From Clostridiaceae bacterium (GTDB taxonomy: Bacteria > Bacillota > Clostridia > DSM-8532), in assembly GCA_012839205.1 (NCBI GenBank), contig DUNT01000003.1, positions 1-34,456 on the forward strand: a stretch of 34,456 nt of DNA. The letters run 5' to 3'. A program made the translations under genes and the position numbers. The notes beneath the pieces are model-generated. The model had not been told where the DNA came from. It did not search any database and saw only the letters and a program-made list of their open reading frames with translations. Each line of letters begins with the position of its first letter. The stretch's first letter is position 1. Positions 1 through 9,639 of the stretch are shown here, piece after piece.

Positions 1-285
1 GCTGTTTATATGGGACAGAGAGTGTTTGGGGATGAGATTATCACCAGAATACCTGCCCTGTTGAATAATAACAGTGCTAAGACTGACAGACATATTCATA
101 ACCTTACCGAAAGGGAAATCGAGATTGCAACCCACGTGGCAGACGGCTTATCCAATAAGGAAATTTCAGAAATGATATATCTCAGTGAAGGAACAGTCCG
201 CAATTATATCAGCGCTATTTTGGAAAAGCTGAATTTGCGGGATCGGACTCAGCTTGCAATCTATTATTATAAATATATTAAATGA
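1..285 (+). CDS. NarL/FixJ-family response regulator, C-terminal part (5' truncated by window edge)
   Basis: The reading frame is open from base 1 (A-V-Y-M-G-Q...), so the gene starts outside the window and the first ATG at 10 is probably internal. The last ~60 residues are a LuxR-type helix-turn-helix: LTEREIEIATHVADG, then SNKEISEMIYLSEGTVRNYIS with the recognition helix, then ILEKLNLRDRTQLA. That is the DNA-binding output domain of NarL/FixJ response regulators. The preceding ~30 residues look like the linker after a receiver domain, which is not visible here. A partner histidine kinase would be expected upstream. Which genes it controls cannot be told from this fragment. A weak hairpin follows the stop codon, so it is probably the last gene of its operon. 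Confidence 0.88.
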   Translation, partial: AVYMGQRVFGDEIITRIPALLNNNSAKTDRHIHNLTEREIEIATHVADGLSNKEISEMIYLSEGTVRNYISAILEKLNLRDRTQLAIYYYKYIK

Positions 286-294
286 AAGTATCGC

Positions 295-317
295 TATTTC
301 CCGCAAAACGGGAAGTA
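295..317 (+). terminator. Possible weak terminator after the response regulator
   Basis: TATTTCCCG (295-303) pairs with CGGGAAGTA (309-317) around a 5-nt loop, including one G-T wobble. It starts 9 bp after the stop codon. The following bases are not a clean T-run, so termination efficiency is uncertain. Confidence 0.4.
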
Positions 318-347
318 AATACTATTTCAGAGGGTTCCTTCATATAA

Positions 348-368
348 TTTAGTAATGCTTTTACTAAA
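348..368 (+). promoter_or_regulatory. Perfect 8-bp inverted repeat upstream of spoIIE
   Basis: TTTAGTAA (348-355) and TTACTAAA (361-368) are exact reverse complements separated by 5 nt. A TATAAT hexamer lies at 343-348, so if it is the -10 element the repeat covers the transcription start and the first transcribed bases. It ends 12 bp before the GGAGG ribosome-binding site. An operator or a 5'-leader hairpin both fit. I found no convincing -35 element at 17 bp and no obvious Spo0A box. Confidence 0.4.
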
Positions 369-392
369 GACAAATCTATGGAGGAACCATGT

Positions 393-2738
393 ATGGAAAA
401 CGTAACATCACTAAAGAGTGAGAAAAACTTATCAAAATATTTTATCAATCACCTTTCCGACATTAAAACGCACCATATTATTGGCTTTCTGATTTGTTTT
501 ATTTTTTCAAGAGCAAATCTTTTCGGAGTTATAAGGCCTTTTGCTTCGGCATTTTATGTTGTGGCTGGATTCAGCGGCATTTCAAAGATAATCGCCATAT
601 TGTCAATCACACTTGGTAATGCAATATTCTCGAATTTCTTTGAAACAATTAGGCAGCTTCTGGCTTTTGTACTGTTTGAGGTTCTTTTACATGTTGTATT
701 AAATAACAGCGCGAGAAACGATTCAATGTTTGCCCGTTCAGTATTGATGGCATTTATAATAGGAATTACTGGTCTTATAAGAGGTGCTGTTCAGGGCTTC
801 CATCTTTATGATCTGGTGGTATCATTGTTAAGTGCGGTTCTGGTTTTTCTTTTTTCATTGATTATGGCCCCCGGAACAGAGAAACTAAGGGACAACCGCA
901 GTGACATCATTGATGGCAAAACACTGTTTTCCAGAACAATGCTGTTGGGAACAGTTATTATAAGTATGGAAAACATTATGATATGGGATTGCGAGATAAG
1001 CTCTGTTTTGGCCTGTTTAGCCGTACTGATTATTGCAAGGCGCAAGGGAAGCAGTGTTGGGGCATTGATTGGTGCTATATTGGGAATGGTAATTGCTGCA
1101 TATGATATACCGGGAGCTCTTTCTGTACCGGGTATGCTGGCGTTAGCCGGAGCTGCAGCAGGGATTCCCGTAAAGACCCGTACTGTTGCTGTTTCATTGT
1201 GGACCTTGGCAATTATATTTTTTTCCGGCCTTTCAGTTCTGGATGGAGGCCTCATAGTAAGATATTGTGAAGCTCTGGTTTCGGGAATTTTGTTTTTGCT
1301 CATTCCCAAAACAATTGCTGATTTTATAAGTGATGAATTAGGTGGAATGCCGGATACGATGGTAAATATTTCTGAATGCAATTCCAGCCATGCGCATGAA
1401 GCTGCTGACAAGATATTTGTTTTAGGCAAGGGACTGGCCCGTGTATCTATGAATATTGAGGAAACAATCATGGATTATGAAGATGATAAAGGCACTGCTT
1501 TACAGTGGATTATTGAATCAGTGGCCGAAAGGGTCTGTAATCGCTGCCGCATGTGTGACAGATGCTGGAATACGTACTTTTATAAAACCTATAAATTGAT
1601 AGAAGAAACACTGTCAAATTTAAAACTGGATGAGAATGGACAGCCTGAGATTCCTGCATGGTTTAAATCTGTATGTACAAAACCTGAAAAATTTATTGAA
1701 GCCTTGCAAACAGCTTATTCAATCTATAAAACCGATAAGGTCTGGAGACAAAGGCTTATGGAAAGCAGGGCTTTACTCAGTAAGCAGGCAAATATCATTT
1801 CCGGAAGCGTTATGACTCTTGCCCGCAGCCTGGTGGACGATGGGGAGAGGGACTATAAAGTTGAAAGCAGACTTCTTGCAATTGCCGGAAACAGAAGTAT
1901 CCCGGTTAAGGCTTTTCGCTATCATAATAAAAAAGAATCCAGACCTTATATGGATGTTCTGGTGGATGGGAAAAATAGAATTGATGCAAAAGTTCTTGAT
2001 GAGATAATTCAGGAAAATGTTCGAAACAATTTTATAAGGACAGGTGAATGCAGAAGAGATTTTCTCGGATATACAGTTTTAAGATACATGAAAAAGCCAA
2101 GATACAGAACAGTTACCGGTGTTGCACGTACAGCCAGGGAGACTTCATTTGTATCCGGTGATAATTTCACCTTCTTAGTTACCTGTAAAGGATACCATAT
2201 CAGTGCCATAAGCGATGGCACCGGAAGCGGCAAGCAAGCTGATAAGTTCAGCCGGACAGCAATTCAGATACTGGAGAGTTTACTGGATGATGGAATTGAG
2301 GCCAGCTTGGCAATAAGGCTGCTAAATCTTTATTTAAACATGCGTGGAGAAAATGAAAGGTTGGCTACCATTGATTTATGCTCCATTGATCTTTCTTCTG
2401 GAGCGGCTTCTTTTTACAAATACGGCGCTCCTCCGTCCTTTGTAAAAAACCGGTATTGTTCGGAAGAAATAATAATCGGAAATAATGATACAGGATCTGC
2501 CCGGCCTCTGCATTATAAACCTGTTGCCCTTTCGGGAGGAGATTTTGTAATTATGATATCTGATGGCATACTTGAAGCATTTTCGGTTTCAGGGGAATCC
2601 ATTGAATTACAAAAACATATCGAGGAGCTGGATACAATTAATGCGCAGCTTATGGCAGAAGGAATTTTAAATGAAGCAAAAAAACGCAGCCAGGGAAAGC
2701 ATGATGATATGACAGTATTGGTGACAAAACTTTGGTGA
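393..2738 (+). CDS. spoIIE: Stage II sporulation protein E, PP2C-type phosphatase
   Basis: SpoIIE sits at the asymmetric septum and dephosphorylates SpoIIAA-P, which frees sigma-F in the forespore. The first ~315 residues hold about ten hydrophobic helices. A central cytoplasmic region carries a Cys-rich patch (CNRCRMCDRCW). The last ~200 residues are a PP2C/SpoIIE phosphatase domain, with metal-site aspartates in ISDGTGSGKQA (D608), MISDGILEA (D724) and KHDDMTVLV (D772). The length of 781 residues is close to the 827 of Bacillus subtilis. An ATG at 378 is in frame, but GGAGG at 380-384 is correctly spaced only for the ATG at 393, so I chose that start. The DGMGSG signature reads DGTGSG, a mild change. 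The spoIIA targets are not in this window unless the STAS protein at 13553 also serves. Confidence 0.95.
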   Translation: MENVTSLKSEKNLSKYFINHLSDIKTHHIIGFLICFIFSRANLFGVIRPFASAFYVVAGFSGISKIIAILSITLGNAIFSNFFETIRQLLAFVLFEVLLHVVLNNSARNDSMFARSVLMAFIIGITGLIRGAVQGFHLYDLVVSLLSAVLVFLFSLIMAPGTEKLRDNRSDIIDGKTLFSRTMLLGTVIISMENIMIWDCEISSVLACLAVLIIARRKGSSVGALIGAILGMVIAAYDIPGALSVPGMLALAGAAAGIPVKTRTVAVSLWTLAIIFFSGLSVLDGGLIVRYCEALVSGILFLLIPKTIADFISDELGGMPDTMVNISECNSSHAHEAADKIFVLGKGLARVSMNIEETIMDYEDDKGTALQWIIESVAERVCNRCRMCDRCWNTYFYKTYKLIEETLSNLKLDENGQPEIPAWFKSVCTKPEKFIEALQTAYSIYKTDKVWRQRLMESRALLSKQANIISGSVMTLARSLVDDGERDYKVESRLLAIAGNRSIPVKAFRYHNKKESRPYMDVLVDGKNRIDAKVLDEIIQENVRNNFIRTGECRRDFLGYTVLRYMKKPRYRTVTGVARTARETSFVSGDNFTFLVTCKGYHISAISDGTGSGKQADKFSRTAIQILESLLDDGIEASLAIRLLNLYLNMRGENERLATIDLCSIDLSSGAASFYKYGAPPSFVKNRYCSEEIIIGNNDTGSARPLHYKPVALSGGDFVIMISDGILEAFSVSGESIELQKHIEELDTINAQLMAEGILNEAKKRSQGKHDDMTVLVTKLW

Positions 2739-2740
2739 AG

Positions 2741-4135
2741 CTAATTATCTGAACCGGCAAGAAGCATTTCACCAATACGATAAACATCCCCTGCGCCCAT
2801 TGTAATAACAAGGTCACCGGCAGCTGCATTTTTCTTAAGGTATTTGACGATATCATCAAACTTAGGCAAATAAACTGAGTTGCTGGTATTCAGGTTTATC
2901 CGGTCGCTTAAAATACGAGAATTGATAATACCCGTATCTTTTTCTCTTGCTGCATATATATCGGTTACTATTACCGTATCAGCCTGGGCAAAAGACCTGG
3001 AAAAATCATCAATAAGCTCAAAGGTTCTGGTGTAGGTATGGGGCTGAAATACACAAAAAAGACGATTGGTTGCCAGAGCTCTCACAGCACTTAAACTGGC
3101 CTGTATTTCGGTAGGGTGATGAGCATAATCATCCATAATCCTTATACCGTATATTATTCCTTTATCTTCAAGACGCCGGTGGGTGCCTTTATATTTTTCC
3201 AAACCGTTGACTATATCACTCTTATTTACACCTAAACTATGACAAGTTGCAATAGCAGCCAGTACGTTTGATACATTATGGAGTCCCGGTACAGCGAGGT
3301 TTAAACTTGCCCACAGGGATTTTTTGTATAATATTGTTACCTTTGCATAACCCTGTTGGAATGTAACTTCTTTACAGCTCCAATCTGCATCAGAGGAATT
3401 AATTCCATAAGTTATTACAGGACGTGTCAGCACCTTTAAAATAGCTTTGGTTTGAGGATCATCAATATTAAGTATAATTGTTCCCGGATCCCTTACATTG
3501 CCAAGGAACCTTTCAAAAGATTTACGTATATTATCCATATCCTTAAAAAAATCCAGATGGTCTGCATCAATATTAAGGACTACGGCCAGAGAAGGTCTGA
3601 ACTGCAGAAAACTATTCTTATACTCACAGGCTTCGGCAATAAAATAATCACTATTGCCAATGCGGGTATTGCCGCCTATCAGGTCAAGCAGTCCACCTAC
3701 ATGAATAGTAGGGTCCAGACCTGCTTCCAATAATACCGTTGCAATCATGGAAGTAGTTGTTGTCTTTCCGTGGGTACCCGAAACAGCGATGCAGTTTTGG
3801 AACTGATCCATTATAGCACCTAATAGCTCGGATCTTTCAATAGTAGGTATATTACGCTTTTTTGCCTCAATAATCTCAGGGTTGTCTTTGGAAATAGCAG
3901 CAGTGTATACAACGAGATCCTGATTGTTGATATTGCATGCCTTATGTGAGTAGTTAATATCTGCTCCCATATCCCTTAATCTTTTAGTAATTTCAGTTTC
4001 TGACAAATCGGAACCTGAGATTTTTACACCTTTATGCATAAGAATCTCAGCAAGCCCGCTCATGCTTATGCCTCCGATGCCTATCATATGCACTTTTGTA
4101 TCGCTTCTAACCAATAAATTATTTTGATGTCCCAT
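2741..4135 (-). CDS. murC: UDP-N-acetylmuramate--L-alanine ligase
   Basis: MurC adds L-alanine to UDP-N-acetylmuramate using ATP, the first amino-acid step of peptidoglycan precursor synthesis in the cytoplasm. The 464 residues match the normal family length. The N-terminal Rossmann domain starts VHMIGIGGISMSGLAEIL. The ATP loop SGTHGKTTTTSM lies near residue 120. The central domain contains LNIDADHLDFF, and the C-terminal domain contains IMDDYAHHPTEI followed by FQPHTYTRT. CTCC on the plus strand at 4142-4145 reads as GGAG 6 nt before the start. The gene is convergent with spoIIE, with 2 bp between the stop codons, and divergent from spoVG. The LIGG..R motif and length favour MurC over Mpl. 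Confidence 0.96.
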   Translation of the reverse strand: MGHQNNLLVRSDTKVHMIGIGGISMSGLAEILMHKGVKISGSDLSETEITKRLRDMGADINYSHKACNINNQDLVVYTAAISKDNPEIIEAKKRNIPTIERSELLGAIMDQFQNCIAVSGTHGKTTTTSMIATVLLEAGLDPTIHVGGLLDLIGGNTRIGNSDYFIAEACEYKNSFLQFRPSLAVVLNIDADHLDFFKDMDNIRKSFERFLGNVRDPGTIILNIDDPQTKAILKVLTRPVITYGINSSDADWSCKEVTFQQGYAKVTILYKKSLWASLNLAVPGLHNVSNVLAAIATCHSLGVNKSDIVNGLEKYKGTHRRLEDKGIIYGIRIMDDYAHHPTEIQASLSAVRALATNRLFCVFQPHTYTRTFELIDDFSRSFAQADTVIVTDIYAAREKDTGIINSRILSDRINLNTSNSVYLPKFDDIVKYLKKNAAAGDLVITMGAGDVYRIGEMLLAGSDN

Positions 4136-4167
4136 AATACACTCCGTTTCTCAACGTTTCAGATAGA

Positions 4168-4197
4168 ATTATATATCAAATACAAGCATTTATTCAA
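4168..4197 (-). promoter_or_regulatory. Candidate sigma-A promoter of murC
   Basis: Read on the minus strand: TTGAAT (4192-4197), an 18-bp spacer, then TATAAT (4168-4173), about 32 bp before the murC start codon. The match is good, although AT-rich DNA makes chance matches common. Confidence 0.5.
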
Positions 4198-4364
4198 GAA
4201 AAGAAAAGATTGCCGGACGAAATACGTATTTTTCCATAATAACAAATAAAAACAAAAACTATTTTAAAGGCAAGAATATACTAAAATTCTGTAATAATGC
4301 GGATTCCAAGTGACTTTACACATCAGCTTAATGGAAAATATTAAAAATAAATTTTAAAAAAAGG

Positions 4365-4390
4365 AGGAATTTTGGAATATTTGGCGAAAT
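4365..4390 (+). promoter_or_regulatory. Candidate sigma-H-type promoter of spoVG
   Basis: AGGAATT (4365-4371) and CGAAAT (4385-4390) lie at the spacing expected for sigma-H elements (AGGAWWT and GAAT), and an A/T-rich tract lies directly upstream. In B. subtilis spoVG is a classical sigma-H gene with an AT-rich upstream box. Start of transcription would be near 4397, giving a leader of about 45 nt. Alternatively AAGGAGG (4361-4367) is a ribosome-binding site for an 11-codon upstream ORF starting at TTG 4372 and ending at TAA 4405-4407. Both readings cannot be used by the same transcript. Confidence 0.45.
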
Positions 4391-4442
4391 TATATTATCA
4401 AACATAAAAACTACATTGCTAATCGGAAGGTGGGCTGCTAAA

Positions 4443-4733
4443 GTGGAGATTACAGACATTAGAATTCGTAAAGTTGATGCTGAGGGTAAAATGAAGGCAG
4501 TGGTGTCGGTTACTTTTGACAACGAATTTGTTGTTCATGACATCAAAATTATTGAAAGTCAAGGCGGACAATTTATTGCAATGCCTAGTCGTAAAACCCC
4601 AACTGGTGAATTCAGAGACATTGCGCATCCTATTAATGCAGAAGCGAGAAATAAGGTGCAAAATGCAATACTAGAAAAGTACCAGTCAATGCTGGCGGAG
4701 GAAGAAGCCGCTGGTACTATCCTTCAGGAATAA
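4443..4733 (+). CDS. spoVG: Septation/sporulation regulator SpoVG
   Basis: SpoVG is a small RNA- and DNA-binding regulator that affects septation, sporulation and, in pathogens, virulence genes. The sequence is typical: [19 protein letters not shown], then [14 protein letters not shown], then [21 protein letters not shown], then the C-terminal helix. From the GTG at 4443 it is 96 residues, matching the ~97 of relatives. A TTG at 4416 is in frame, but then the AAGGTGG ribosome-binding site (4427-4433) would be coding, so GTG 4443 is better. A strong terminator follows at 4755, so the gene is probably a single transcription unit. It lies just upstream of the glmU-like and prs genes, as is common in Firmicutes. 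Confidence 0.95.
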   Translation: MEITDIRIRKVDAEGKMKAVVSVTFDNEFVVHDIKIIESQGGQFIAMPSRKTPTGEFRDIAHPINAEARNKVQNAILEKYQSMLAEEEAAGTILQE

Positions 4734-4754
4734 TTTCCTAAAGGTCGATGAACT

Positions 4755-4790
4755 TAGGCACTTCTTGAATATGAAGTGCCTATTTTGTTG
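4755..4790 (+). terminator. Strong intrinsic terminator of spoVG
   Basis: TAGGCACTTC (4755-4764) and GAAGTGCCTA (4773-4782) form a perfect 10-bp stem around an 8-nt loop, followed by TTTTGTTG. It lies 21 bp after the spoVG stop codon. Confidence 0.9.
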
Positions 4791-4860
4791 CATTAAAATA
4801 TGAAAAATGTCAATTGCATTACTCCAATAAACATGAGAGAATAATTATAGATGAAAAACT

Positions 4861-4872
4861 TTACTATAGTAA
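4861..4872 (+). promoter_or_regulatory. 12-bp perfect palindrome before the glmU-like gene
   Basis: TTACTATAGTAA is its own reverse complement and lies 2 bp before the AGGGGG ribosome-binding site (4875-4880). Its TTACTA half-site also occurs in the inverted repeat before spoIIE. An operator or a leader structure is possible. No regulator can be named. Confidence 0.3.
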
Positions 4873-4890
4873 TCAGGGGGTATAAATCTC

Positions 4891-6168
4891 TTGCAGGAAC
4901 TGGTGGCATTTATTATTACATCGGCTAAAGAAACCGGCATGAATTCATCTTTACCAAAATATCTCCATAAAATATGTGGACAAGCGATGCTATCATATAC
5001 AATTGAAGCAAGTCTTAAAGCAGGCTCAGATAAACTGGTTGTTCTACTGGGTCGGGACTCAGAGCTTATTAAAGCGGTATTACCGGAAGAGAGCATTCAG
5101 ATACAGAGTAATGAAGAATCTGATAATAGTATTTTTATACGTAATTTGCAAGATGTTTTGGCTAAAAATAAAAAAGGTACAGTACTGATTTTACCCGGTG
5201 AATATCCTGCCATATGTGCGGGAACTATCAAGTCTGCCTTTGAGTATCATTTGGAAAAGAATAATCATGTAACCGTTATTACTAATACAGAAGGAAGTCT
5301 GACCGATATTTGTCTTATTAATACAGAGTTATTATTAACTGAAGTATTTGATTTCAAAGAAGAAAACCATTTCGAAAGTCTTAGTATTAAGAATATAATT
5401 AAGAAACTATATGCCAAAGGTCTGAAGGTTAGCGGATACAAAGCATCCAGTTCTGAAGAATTGCTCAAGGTTGATGACAGAAATCAGCTATCCGAGGCAG
5501 AACGTATAATCCTAAATCGGATCATAAAAAAACATATGGATAATGGTGTTACCTTCCACTTACCCGAAACCTGCATGATTCATAATAAGGTGGTAATAGG
5601 AAAGGATACAATAATTCACCCTGGCACACAGTTGGAGGGGAATACGGTAATTGGTGAAAATTGCCATATAGGGCCTTATTCCCGGATCGAAAACAGTGTT
5701 GTCAAAGACGGGGTTAATTTTATGAATTCTGTGATGATTGAATCTCAGATAGGCAGCAACACAAAAGTCGGACCTTTCGCATATATCAGACCCGGTTCAA
5801 GTATCGGTGAAAACGTGAAAATCGGTGACTTTGTGGAAATAAAAAATTCCAACATTGGCAATAATTCTAAAGTCCCGCATTTGTCATATATAGGCGATGC
5901 AGATATTGGGAAATATGTCAATATAGGATGTGGTGCTGTAGTAGTGAATTATGATGGTAAAAAGAAAACCAGATCAATGGTTGGTGACAATGCGTTTGTA
6001 GGATGCAATGTCAACCTTGTATCTCCTGTTGTAATTAATGATTATGCATATATTGCAGCCGGTTCAACCATAACCGATGAAGTGCCTGAATACTCATTGG
6101 CTATTGCCAGAAACCGACAGACAATAATTGCTGACTGGGTAAAACGAAAGGGATTAGATAAAAAATAA
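4891..6168 (+). CDS. glmU: GlmU-like protein: intact glucosamine-1-phosphate acetyltransferase half, degenerate uridylyltransferase half
   Basis: Standard GlmU acetylates glucosamine-1-P and then joins it to UTP, giving UDP-GlcNAc for the wall. The C-terminal left-handed beta-helix (residues ~228-400) is intact. It has R300 in YIRPGSS, K318 in FVEIKNS, H330 and Y333 in [14 protein letters not shown], and NYDGKKK, all matching E. coli acetyltransferase residues. The N-terminal ~225 residues keep the overall GlmU order but have lost the pyrophosphorylase signatures. LAAGxGTRM reads ITSAKETGM (arginine lost). QLGTGHA reads NEESDNSIF. The GD of GDxPL reads GE at 103-104. The YGRI/VExKDA segment is missing (~24 residues), and GVNNR reads KVDDR. 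Length is 425 versus ~456. TTG 4891 has AGGGGG 10 nt upstream. It heads a likely operon with prs and pth. Probably an acetyltransferase only. Confidence 0.85.
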   Translation: MQELVAFIITSAKETGMNSSLPKYLHKICGQAMLSYTIEASLKAGSDKLVVLLGRDSELIKAVLPEESIQIQSNEESDNSIFIRNLQDVLAKNKKGTVLILPGEYPAICAGTIKSAFEYHLEKNNHVTVITNTEGSLTDICLINTELLLTEVFDFKEENHFESLSIKNIIKKLYAKGLKVSGYKASSSEELLKVDDRNQLSEAERIILNRIIKKHMDNGVTFHLPETCMIHNKVVIGKDTIIHPGTQLEGNTVIGENCHIGPYSRIENSVVKDGVNFMNSVMIESQIGSNTKVGPFAYIRPGSSIGENVKIGDFVEIKNSNIGNNSKVPHLSYIGDADIGKYVNIGCGAVVVNYDGKKKTRSMVGDNAFVGCNVNLVSPVVINDYAYIAAGSTITDEVPEYSLAIARNRQTIIADWVKRKGLDKK

Positions 6169-6196
6169 TTATCTTAGTTGGAGGTTGTTATTTCAA

Positions 6197-7159
6197 ATGA
6201 ATCTTCATGGCAAGGACATTAAGATCTTCGCAGGTAATTCAAACAGACAACTTGCAGAAGAAATTGCGTTAAAGGTAGGGTTACCTCTGGGAGAATCGGT
6301 TGTATCAAAGTTTTCCGATGGAGAAACAGCAATCAGCATTAATGAGGTTGTGAGAGGATCGGATGTATTCATTATCCAATCTACCTGTACACCTGTTAAT
6401 GATAATGTAATAGAACTGCTTATTCTGATTGACGCCCTCAGACGTGCCTCTGCAGGGCGAATAACTGCAGTTATTCCATATTTTGGGTACGCCCGTCAGG
6501 ATCGCAAGGCTAAAGCAAGGGATCCTATCTCGGCTAAACTTATGGCAAATCTTATAACAGTGGCAGGGGCCGACAGGGTTCTTACAATGGATCTTCATGC
6601 CCCGCAGCTTCAGGGGTTCTTTGACATTCCGGTGGATCATCTTCTGGGAACCCCTATTTTAGCGCAGTACTTTTATAAAAAGTTCGGAGGCAAGACAGAA
6701 GATGTGGTGGTTGTTTCGCCTGATGTAGGAAGTGTCGGCAGATCAAGAAAGTTTGCCCAAAAGCTTGACGTACCTTTGGCAATAATTGATAAAAGAAGGC
6801 CGAAGGCCAACGTTTGCGAAATTATGAACATAATAGGTGACATAAAAGGTAAACGAGCCATATTGGTGGATGATTTAATTGATACCGCAGGTACCGTAGT
6901 TAATGCGGCCAATGCTATGATAGACCTGGGGGCAACGGAAGTGTATGCCTGCTGTACTCATGGAGTTCTTTCAGGCCCTGCAATTGACAGGGTTCGCACC
7001 TCGGCTATTAAAGAGCTGGTGACGCTGAACACAATTCCTCTGCCTCCGGAAAAGAGAATAAGTAAAATTACAACACTCACGGTTGCAGATGTTTTTGCTG
7101 AGGCCATTGAAAGAATCTATGGTGATATATCCATCTCAACATTGTTTACACAACAATAG
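6197..7159 (+). CDS. prs: Ribose-phosphate pyrophosphokinase
   Basis: Prs makes 5-phosphoribosyl-1-diphosphate from ribose-5-phosphate and ATP, feeding purine, pyrimidine, histidine and NAD synthesis. Family motifs are complete: [14 protein letters not shown] at the N-terminus, FSDGE, the [10 protein letters not shown] flexible-loop region, [37 protein letters not shown], and the PRPP-binding [17 protein letters not shown] at 6185 is in frame but touches the GGAGG ribosome-binding site (6180-6184). The ATG at 6197 has acceptable spacing (12 nt) and gives the usual 320 residues. It lies 28 bp after the glmU-like gene, so the two are probably cotranscribed. Confidence 0.97.
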   Translation: MNLHGKDIKIFAGNSNRQLAEEIALKVGLPLGESVVSKFSDGETAISINEVVRGSDVFIIQSTCTPVNDNVIELLILIDALRRASAGRITAVIPYFGYARQDRKAKARDPISAKLMANLITVAGADRVLTMDLHAPQLQGFFDIPVDHLLGTPILAQYFYKKFGGKTEDVVVVSPDVGSVGRSRKFAQKLDVPLAIIDKRRPKANVCEIMNIIGDIKGKRAILVDDLIDTAGTVVNAANAMIDLGATEVYACCTHGVLSGPAIDRVRTSAIKELVTLNTIPLPPEKRISKITTLTVADVFAEAIERIYGDISISTLFTQQ

Positions 7160-7177
7160 ATTATTAAGAGGGTTATT

Positions 7178-7747
7178 ATGTTTATTCTTGCCGGATTGGG
7201 AAATATGGGGCCTAAATATGAGAGAACCCGACACAATGTCGGGTTTGATACTATTGATTACCTTGCAGCAATATATAGAATCAATAGTTTTAAATCAAAA
7301 CATAAGTCTTTAATCGCAGAAGGAATTATACAGGGGCAGAAGACTCTTCTGGTAAAACCTCAGACTTATATGAACAACAGCGGTGAGGCTATTCGCCAGA
7401 TTATTGACTATTATAAAGTACCCTATGAAAATCTTGTAATTATATACGATGACGTAGATTTAGATGTAGGGCATATAAGAATCAGGGCAAAAGGCAGCGC
7501 CGGAACTCATAACGGTATGCGTTCCATAATAAGTCATATAAAAACAGAAGGCTTCCCCCGCATACGTATCGGAATAGGAAAAGCCCCTGAGAGAATGGAT
7601 TTGGCTGATTATGTATTAAGCCGTTTTTCAGATGATGAGAGAAAACTGGTCAACAGCGCTGTTGAAAATGCTGCAAAGGCAGCCATAACAATAATTTGTG
7701 CCTCAGTTGAGATAGCTATGAGTAAGTATAATAATTCGAATACTTAG
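7178..7747 (+). CDS. pth: Peptidyl-tRNA hydrolase
   Basis: Pth frees tRNA from peptidyl-tRNA that drops off ribosomes, recycling tRNA in the cytoplasm. The 189 residues are the normal size. The start is MFILAGLGNMGPKYERTRHNVGF, with the conserved asparagine at N9 and the catalytic histidine at H19. LVKPQTYMNNSGEA, VIYDDVDLDVG (catalytic-site aspartate) and the GSAGTHNGMRSI loop follow. GAGGG sits about 6 nt before the ATG. The gene starts 18 bp after prs and ends at a hairpin terminator, so it probably closes the glmU-like/prs/pth operon. Mfd, a frequent next gene in Clostridia, is absent here. Confidence 0.97.
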   Translation: MFILAGLGNMGPKYERTRHNVGFDTIDYLAAIYRINSFKSKHKSLIAEGIIQGQKTLLVKPQTYMNNSGEAIRQIIDYYKVPYENLVIIYDDVDLDVGHIRIRAKGSAGTHNGMRSIISHIKTEGFPRIRIGIGKAPERMDLADYVLSRFSDDERKLVNSAVENAAKAAITIICASVEIAMSKYNNSNT

Positions 7748-7755
7748 TAGTGTCA

Positions 7756-7782
7756 TCCTTCACACCAGTGAAGGAACTTTTT
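7756..7782 (+). terminator. Intrinsic terminator of pth, built on the TGTCATCCT repeat
   Basis: TCCTTCAC (7756-7763) pairs with GTGAAGGA (7768-7775) around ACCA and is followed by ACTTTTTA. The left arm begins inside TGTCATCCT (7751-7759), and the right end AGGA-CTTTTT mimics the end of the interspersed repeat at 18336 and 24090. It appears to be a repeat copy serving as a terminator. Confidence 0.7.
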
Positions 7783-7986
7783 ATTGTGCGGTGGACAGCC
7801 GCATCACTCACTACACCTTTTGCAGTTAAAAACATCATGACCTTAACCTATAATATCGTTCTGAGCTCCACTTGTACTGACATTCTTCGCCTCAACAGCA
7901 GAGATGCATCATTTCCATTTCTATAGAATTAAAAATGTATGATTGAAAACCAATAAATTGTATAAAATCTTTATATAAAACTAAAA
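7783..7986 (+). other. Non-coding spacer between pth and guaB
   Basis: No gene is visible in this part of the 355-bp gap. It has a short hairpin (TGCGG...CCGCA near 7787-7803) and scraps that resemble decayed, partly inverted copies of the interspersed repeat (GTTCTGAGC near 7858 and CATTCTTCGCC near 7881). The guaB promoter follows. Confidence 0.4.
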
Positions 7987-8015
7987 TTGATTTTTAAAAA
8001 GCTATCAAGTATAAT
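7987..8015 (+). promoter_or_regulatory. Sigma-A promoter of guaB
   Basis: TTGATT (7987-7992), a 17-bp spacer and TATAAT (8010-8015). A second TATAAT occurs at 8019-8024. The leader would be about 80 nt. I see no guanine or PreQ1 riboswitch fold in it. Confidence 0.7.
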
Positions 8016-8075
8016 AGGTATAATATTTTTGGAAATATAGCAATTATGTATAATGTATACAAAAAAGTAAAGTGA

Positions 8076-9560
<1,485 letters not shown>

Positions 9561-9639
9561 TGAACCTGGATAAATAATTGTTATCATTACCAAAGTTCTC
9601 AAGTATGATGTAGCAGGAATTAAATACTTGGGAGCAATA

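Noticed and set aside
806-1471. Long antisense ORF inside spoIIE
   Set aside because: It is a shadow of the hydrophobic codons of spoIIE; no ribosome-binding site or recognisable protein.
4891-5580. Frameshift explaining the odd GlmU N-terminus
   Set aside because: The frame is continuous and flanking family landmarks ([19 protein letters not shown]) stay in order in one frame, so substitutions and a ~24-residue deletion explain it better.
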